DNA from: Congeria kusceri
Taxonomy: Eukaryota > Mollusca > Bivalvia > Myida > Dreissenidae
Reading direction: 5' to 3'
NCBI GenBank assembly: GCA_027627225.1
Contig: CM051029.1
Span: 73,785,078-73,849,077, forward strand
Length of the DNA: 64,000 bases
The position numbers and the translations under genes are program-made. The notes under the pieces were generated by a model. It saw only the letters and a program-made list of their open reading frames with translations. It was not told the DNA's origin and made no database searches. Positions 60,186 through 64,000 of the stretch are shown one piece after another. The stretch's first letter is position 1. Each line of letters begins with the position of its first letter.

Positions 60186-62035
60186 ACTAATTTACTTGTC
60201 AACAATTTGATTTGATAAACTCTGCCTGATTTTCAAAGGCCACATATTTATATACACAAACAGCTGGAAACCTATCACATCAATTTTCTGCTAAAAAGTA
60301 AATGATACATTTATGCGACATGTTAAACTAGCAGTGCATTCAGATGTTAAAATTAGACCACTGACAAATAAAACACTCGAACAGTGCTCAGTAGGCATGC
60401 ATAACAAAAAAAAAAAAAAAAAAAATTATACAATTAAATAATTGTTTACACCTGACAATATTTGTTACAGGGCATACTCAATATTTTATTTTTATTGTCT
60501 TATGTAGGAAGAGTCTATTTCAATTCCATTAAAGACGTTGGGTGTCCTAGTTTCCCATCAAAAGAATGTTAATCCCATGCATGATTTTTGTATGGAGAAA
60601 TCCCGTTATTGTGGTCAGTGAAGTGTTTCAAGTTTGAGGGTCATCTCCTAAATCTATACTAGTATCCGAAATTGAACAAAAAGATTGGTACAGCAAATGG
60701 GGAAGAAATAGGTAAATTATAAACAAATTGGCGTGGTTTTTCCATTCAAATTTACTTATTGGTGATTTTTAGTTCGTAAATTGTTGAATTTATTATATGC
60801 TGTAAACTTCCAATAATGTTCAACATGTTTCATAGATGGCCCTTAAAAAAATTTGACTTGTCCAATTGATGACAGTTAATATTACCGTTAGAAGTACAGT
60901 TAATCATGGAAAGCATGAAACAGGAGAAAATAATCACAGTATTGTTAACAACAGAGTGACATTTGTCTTTCAATATGCTTCGAAGGCAGTTGTGTTTGAT
61001 CACGATTTTGTCCCAAAATAGTATTTTAAATTGTTTTTACCATGTTTGGCAAAATCCATTCCAACAGTTGGTTCCCAATTTTTCAGTAGCAATGTTGGAC
61101 AGCTAGAATGCCGATTCTGTCCTTAATAGACCTATCAATATTTTCCTCCAGGGGGGAGTGGGGGGCTGACCCAGGGTAGTTTGACAAATTTGATATTTTG
61201 GGGTCTATTTTCCCACCCTAGAGCCAAGCATATTTGTCTAAATCCCCTCAGTGGCAGATGCTAGAAGTTTATCAAATGGCTCGGGGGCCTATATTACTGG
61301 GATAAAAAATCCGACCAAAGTCGGTTACTCCGGGACCCGGAATCATTTGGAATGTCCCGTATATGCCCGCAGCTCCCCCACCCCGTCCCCATCAAATGGG
61401 GGAAAACATTGATAGGTGCATATCAAATTATCAACTAAGCATAACGTCGAATTTCGGTTTTAAGTACACTACTCGGATGTGTAGTGGGAAAATATATTAA
61501 AATCCTATGCAAAAGTTTACTCAAAGATGCTACTTTATAGTATATATACTTTTTAAGATCATAAACAAACTATACAATCAAATTGTATGTGTTATATGCT
61601 TAGTTATATTTTTATTCATTGAAACCATCCATACATATTTTTTTTGTTTCAAAATATTTCACAAACATGTTTTTTCAAACTGTGCATATATTTTTATTTT
61701 AGAAATTTCATATACATATAAAGTACACATGCAGCTGATGATAAAATTACTTGCAAATGTCAAATTTCCAGTTGTATTAATTGTGCTTTGTTTGACAGTA
61801 CAGTATTTTGTTTAGTATGTTTTATTAGTTATTACCATTACATTCCATCAAACAGATATGCTTTATTATTGCATATGACACAATGTTGTTAATTTAAAAA
61901 TCCTAATGGAATATTGTTTGGAATAAATGTCATGTAATAGTGGAAGGTGTGTTTTCTGATAAAATGGGTGAACTGTCAATAGCCGTGTATCCAGTATAAA
62001 TGAGAGTATGAAAAAAGTGAAGTTTTATAATCATT
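60186..62035. other. Intergenic DNA downstream of DAW1
   Basis: No gene or known repeat is recognised. There is an A-run near 60405-60424. 61140-61420 is locally G/C-rich and non-coding. Confidence 0.5.
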
Positions 62036-63582
62036 TTTAGCTCGACTATTCGAAGAATAGGTGAGCTTTCCTACTACCCCCGGCGTCCGCGTCCGCATCC
62101 ACGTCTGAATTTGGTTAAAGTTTTTATTCAAAAGTCTTGTAACTTCAAAACTACCTAAGTTATTTGCTTGAAACTTGGAATATACCTTTGTCATCAACTC
62201 CAGTGTCAGGGTCAAGATACCCCATAACTCTGTTTTGTATTTTGACAGAGTTATGCCCCTTTTTCACTTAGATTTTCTGGTTAAAGGTTATTTTCAAAAG
62301 TTTTGCAACTTTAAACTACATAAGCTATTCACTTGAACATTGTAACTAACCTTTGTCATCAACTCCAGTATCAAGGGCAACATTCCGTATAAATCTGTTT
62401 TTTTATTTTGACAGATTTATGCCATTTTTCACGTTGATTTTCTGGTTAAAGTTTATATTCACAAGTTTTGTTACTTCAAAACTACGCAAGTTATTCACTT
62501 GAAACTTGTAACTAACCTTTGTCATCAACTTCAGTATCAAGGGCAACACTCCGTATAACTCTGTTTTTTATTTTAACAGAGTTATGCCCCTTTTCACATA
62601 GATTTTCTGGTTAAAGTTTATAGTCAAAAGTTTTGTAAATTCAAAACTACATAAGTTATTCACTTGAAACTTGGAACTAACCATTGTCATCAACTCCAGT
62701 CAGGGGCAACATTCCTCATAACTCTGTTTTGTATTTTGACAGATTTATGCCCCTTGTTCACTTAGATTTTCTGTTTAAAGTTTATATTCAAAAGTTTTGT
62801 AACTACAAAAGCTATTCACTTAAAATTTCGAACTAACTTTTGTCATCAACTCCAGTATCAAGGGCAACATTCCCCAGAACTCTGTTTTGTATTTGACAGA
62901 GTTATGCCCCTTTTTCACATAGATTTTCTGGTTCAAGTTAATATTCAAAAGTTTTGTAACTTCAATACTACAAAAGCTATTCACTTGAAACTTGGAATAT
63001 ACCTTTTTCATCAACACCAGTATCAGAGTGAATATTCCCAATCATTCTATTTTGTATTTTCATAGAGTTATGTCCCATTTTAAAATAGATTTTCTGTTTA
63101 AAGTTTCTATTCAAAAGTTTTGTAACTTCAAAACTACATAAGTTATTCACTTGAAACTTGGAACTAACCTTTATCATCAACTCTAGTACCAGGGGCAACA
63201 TTACCCATAACTTTATTTTGTATTTTGACAAAGTTATGCCCCCTTTTCACTTTGATTTTCAGTTTAAAGTTTATGTTCAACAGTTTGGTAACTTCAAAAC
63301 TGCATAAGTTATTCACTTGAAACTTGAAACTAACCTTTGTCATCAACTCTAGTATCAGGGGCAACATTGCCCATAACTCTGTTTTGTATTTTGACAGAGT
63401 TAGCCCACTCTTTACATAGACTTTGTGGTTAAAGTTTTTGTTCCAAACATTTATAAACTGTACAAGGCTTCGCTTAAAAATATTGTATTTTAACAAATTT
63501 ATGCCCCTTCCACTATCCAAAATATCTACCAACTGAAACACTTCGAATAGTCTAGCGCGCTGTCCTCTGACAGCTCTTGTTT
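62036..63582. mobile_element. GACTATTCGAAG-ended element, copy 2 (expanded)
   Basis: TIRs are CTCGACTATTCGAAG (62041) and CTTCGAATAGTCTAG (63541). The inside is a tandem array of about eight ~155-bp units with TTATTCACTTGAAACTTGGA and CTGTTTTGTATTTTGACAGA, against about two units in copy 1 at 51972. Confidence 0.8.
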
Positions 63583-64000
63583 ATGCCCCCGGCATCTTGA
63601 TGCGGGAGGCATATAGTGATTTTCCTGTCCTTCCATCCGTCCGTCCGTGAAAAGATTAAGTAGATTTTACCGTTTCGTCTAGCACCAACACCGCTTACTA
63701 CAACACTTTACACAGTTTTTACTTATGACCATTCCCAATTTAGACATACCACCCAACCTCACCTTGTCCTTGACCTAATTTGGAATAATTTAAACGGGCT
63801 ATTTCCTGGTTAACTAGATTTTACTGTTTCATCTAGCACCAGCACTGCTTACTACAGCATGTGGATAGTAACACAGTTGTTGCTGATGACCATTCCCAAT
63901 CCACCCATATCACCCAACCTTACTTTGACCTTGACTTAATTTGGACTTACAATAATTCAAATGGGCTGTCCAGCACTAACTGGGGTGATGTGTGTTTTAT
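63583..64000. repeat. Start of another dispersed repeat, cut by the window end
   Basis: It starts TTATGCCCCCGGCATCTTGATG and has internal ~150-bp direct repeats (TTTCATCTAGCACCA, GACCATTCCCAATC, CCCAACCT.ACTTTGACC). It is similar in style to 50190-50850. Confidence 0.65.

Noticed and set aside
61507..61815. 102-aa open frame downstream of DAW1
   Set aside because: Low-complexity AT-rich translation with no motif or splice context.

Overview
This is intron-rich, AT-rich, repeat-laden animal DNA. The gene structure, the tRNA-like SINEs, the dense MITEs and the long minisatellites point to a bivalve mollusc. The very abundant MITE whose core is a 'TTAGCCTGTGCAG...CTGCACAGGCTAA' palindrome suggests a Dreissena-like mussel, but that is an impression and not a database result.

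The window is dominated by one host gene on the + strand. It is DAW1 (dynein assembly factor with WD repeats 1, also called ODA16 or WDR69). I could follow all 13 coding exons from the ATG at 841 to the TGA at 58279. Every splice phase agrees, and the coding length is 1248 nt (415 aa plus stop), the length I recall for human DAW1. The protein has an N-terminal domain followed by eight WD40 repeats. It adapts outer-arm dynein to intraflagellar transport in cilia. The 415 codons are spread over 57 kb because the introns are filled with mobile elements and tandem repeats. Two poly(A) signals lie at 60117 and 60162.

Layout. 1-840: upstream region with a tRNA-like dispersed repeat. 841-880: exon 1. 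881-17677: intron 1, with a 925-bp TIR element, small MITEs, a SINE-like piece and a complete-looking 8.6-kb DNA transposon (7884-16512). That transposon has 21-bp TIRs, a TCTA target duplication, palindromic GTAAC....GTTAC sites near both ends, and a seven-exon minus-strand transposase gene broken by two TGA codons and a frameshift. 17678-26881: exons 2-5 with MITEs, foldbacks and minisatellites. 27025-32997: a decayed DIRS-type retrotransposon with a 5'-truncated LINE and a MITE nested inside it. 34759-58279: exons 6-13. 58280-64000: 3' UTR and repeat-rich intergenic DNA.

The most unusual feature is that several DAW1 exon-intron junctions have themselves become tandem repeats. The end of exon 6 plus its 5' splice site is repeated about 120 times and fills nearly all of intron 6. 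The end of exon 8 plus its 5' splice site is repeated about 25 times. The start of exon 12 plus its 3' splice site is repeated 17 times upstream of the real exon. The end of exon 11 plus its donor has a decayed duplicate in intron 11. Ordinary minisatellites also lie in introns 2, 4, 9, 10, 11 and 12. The gene remains open in frame only if the first donor (exons 6, 8, 11) or the last acceptor (exon 12) is chosen.
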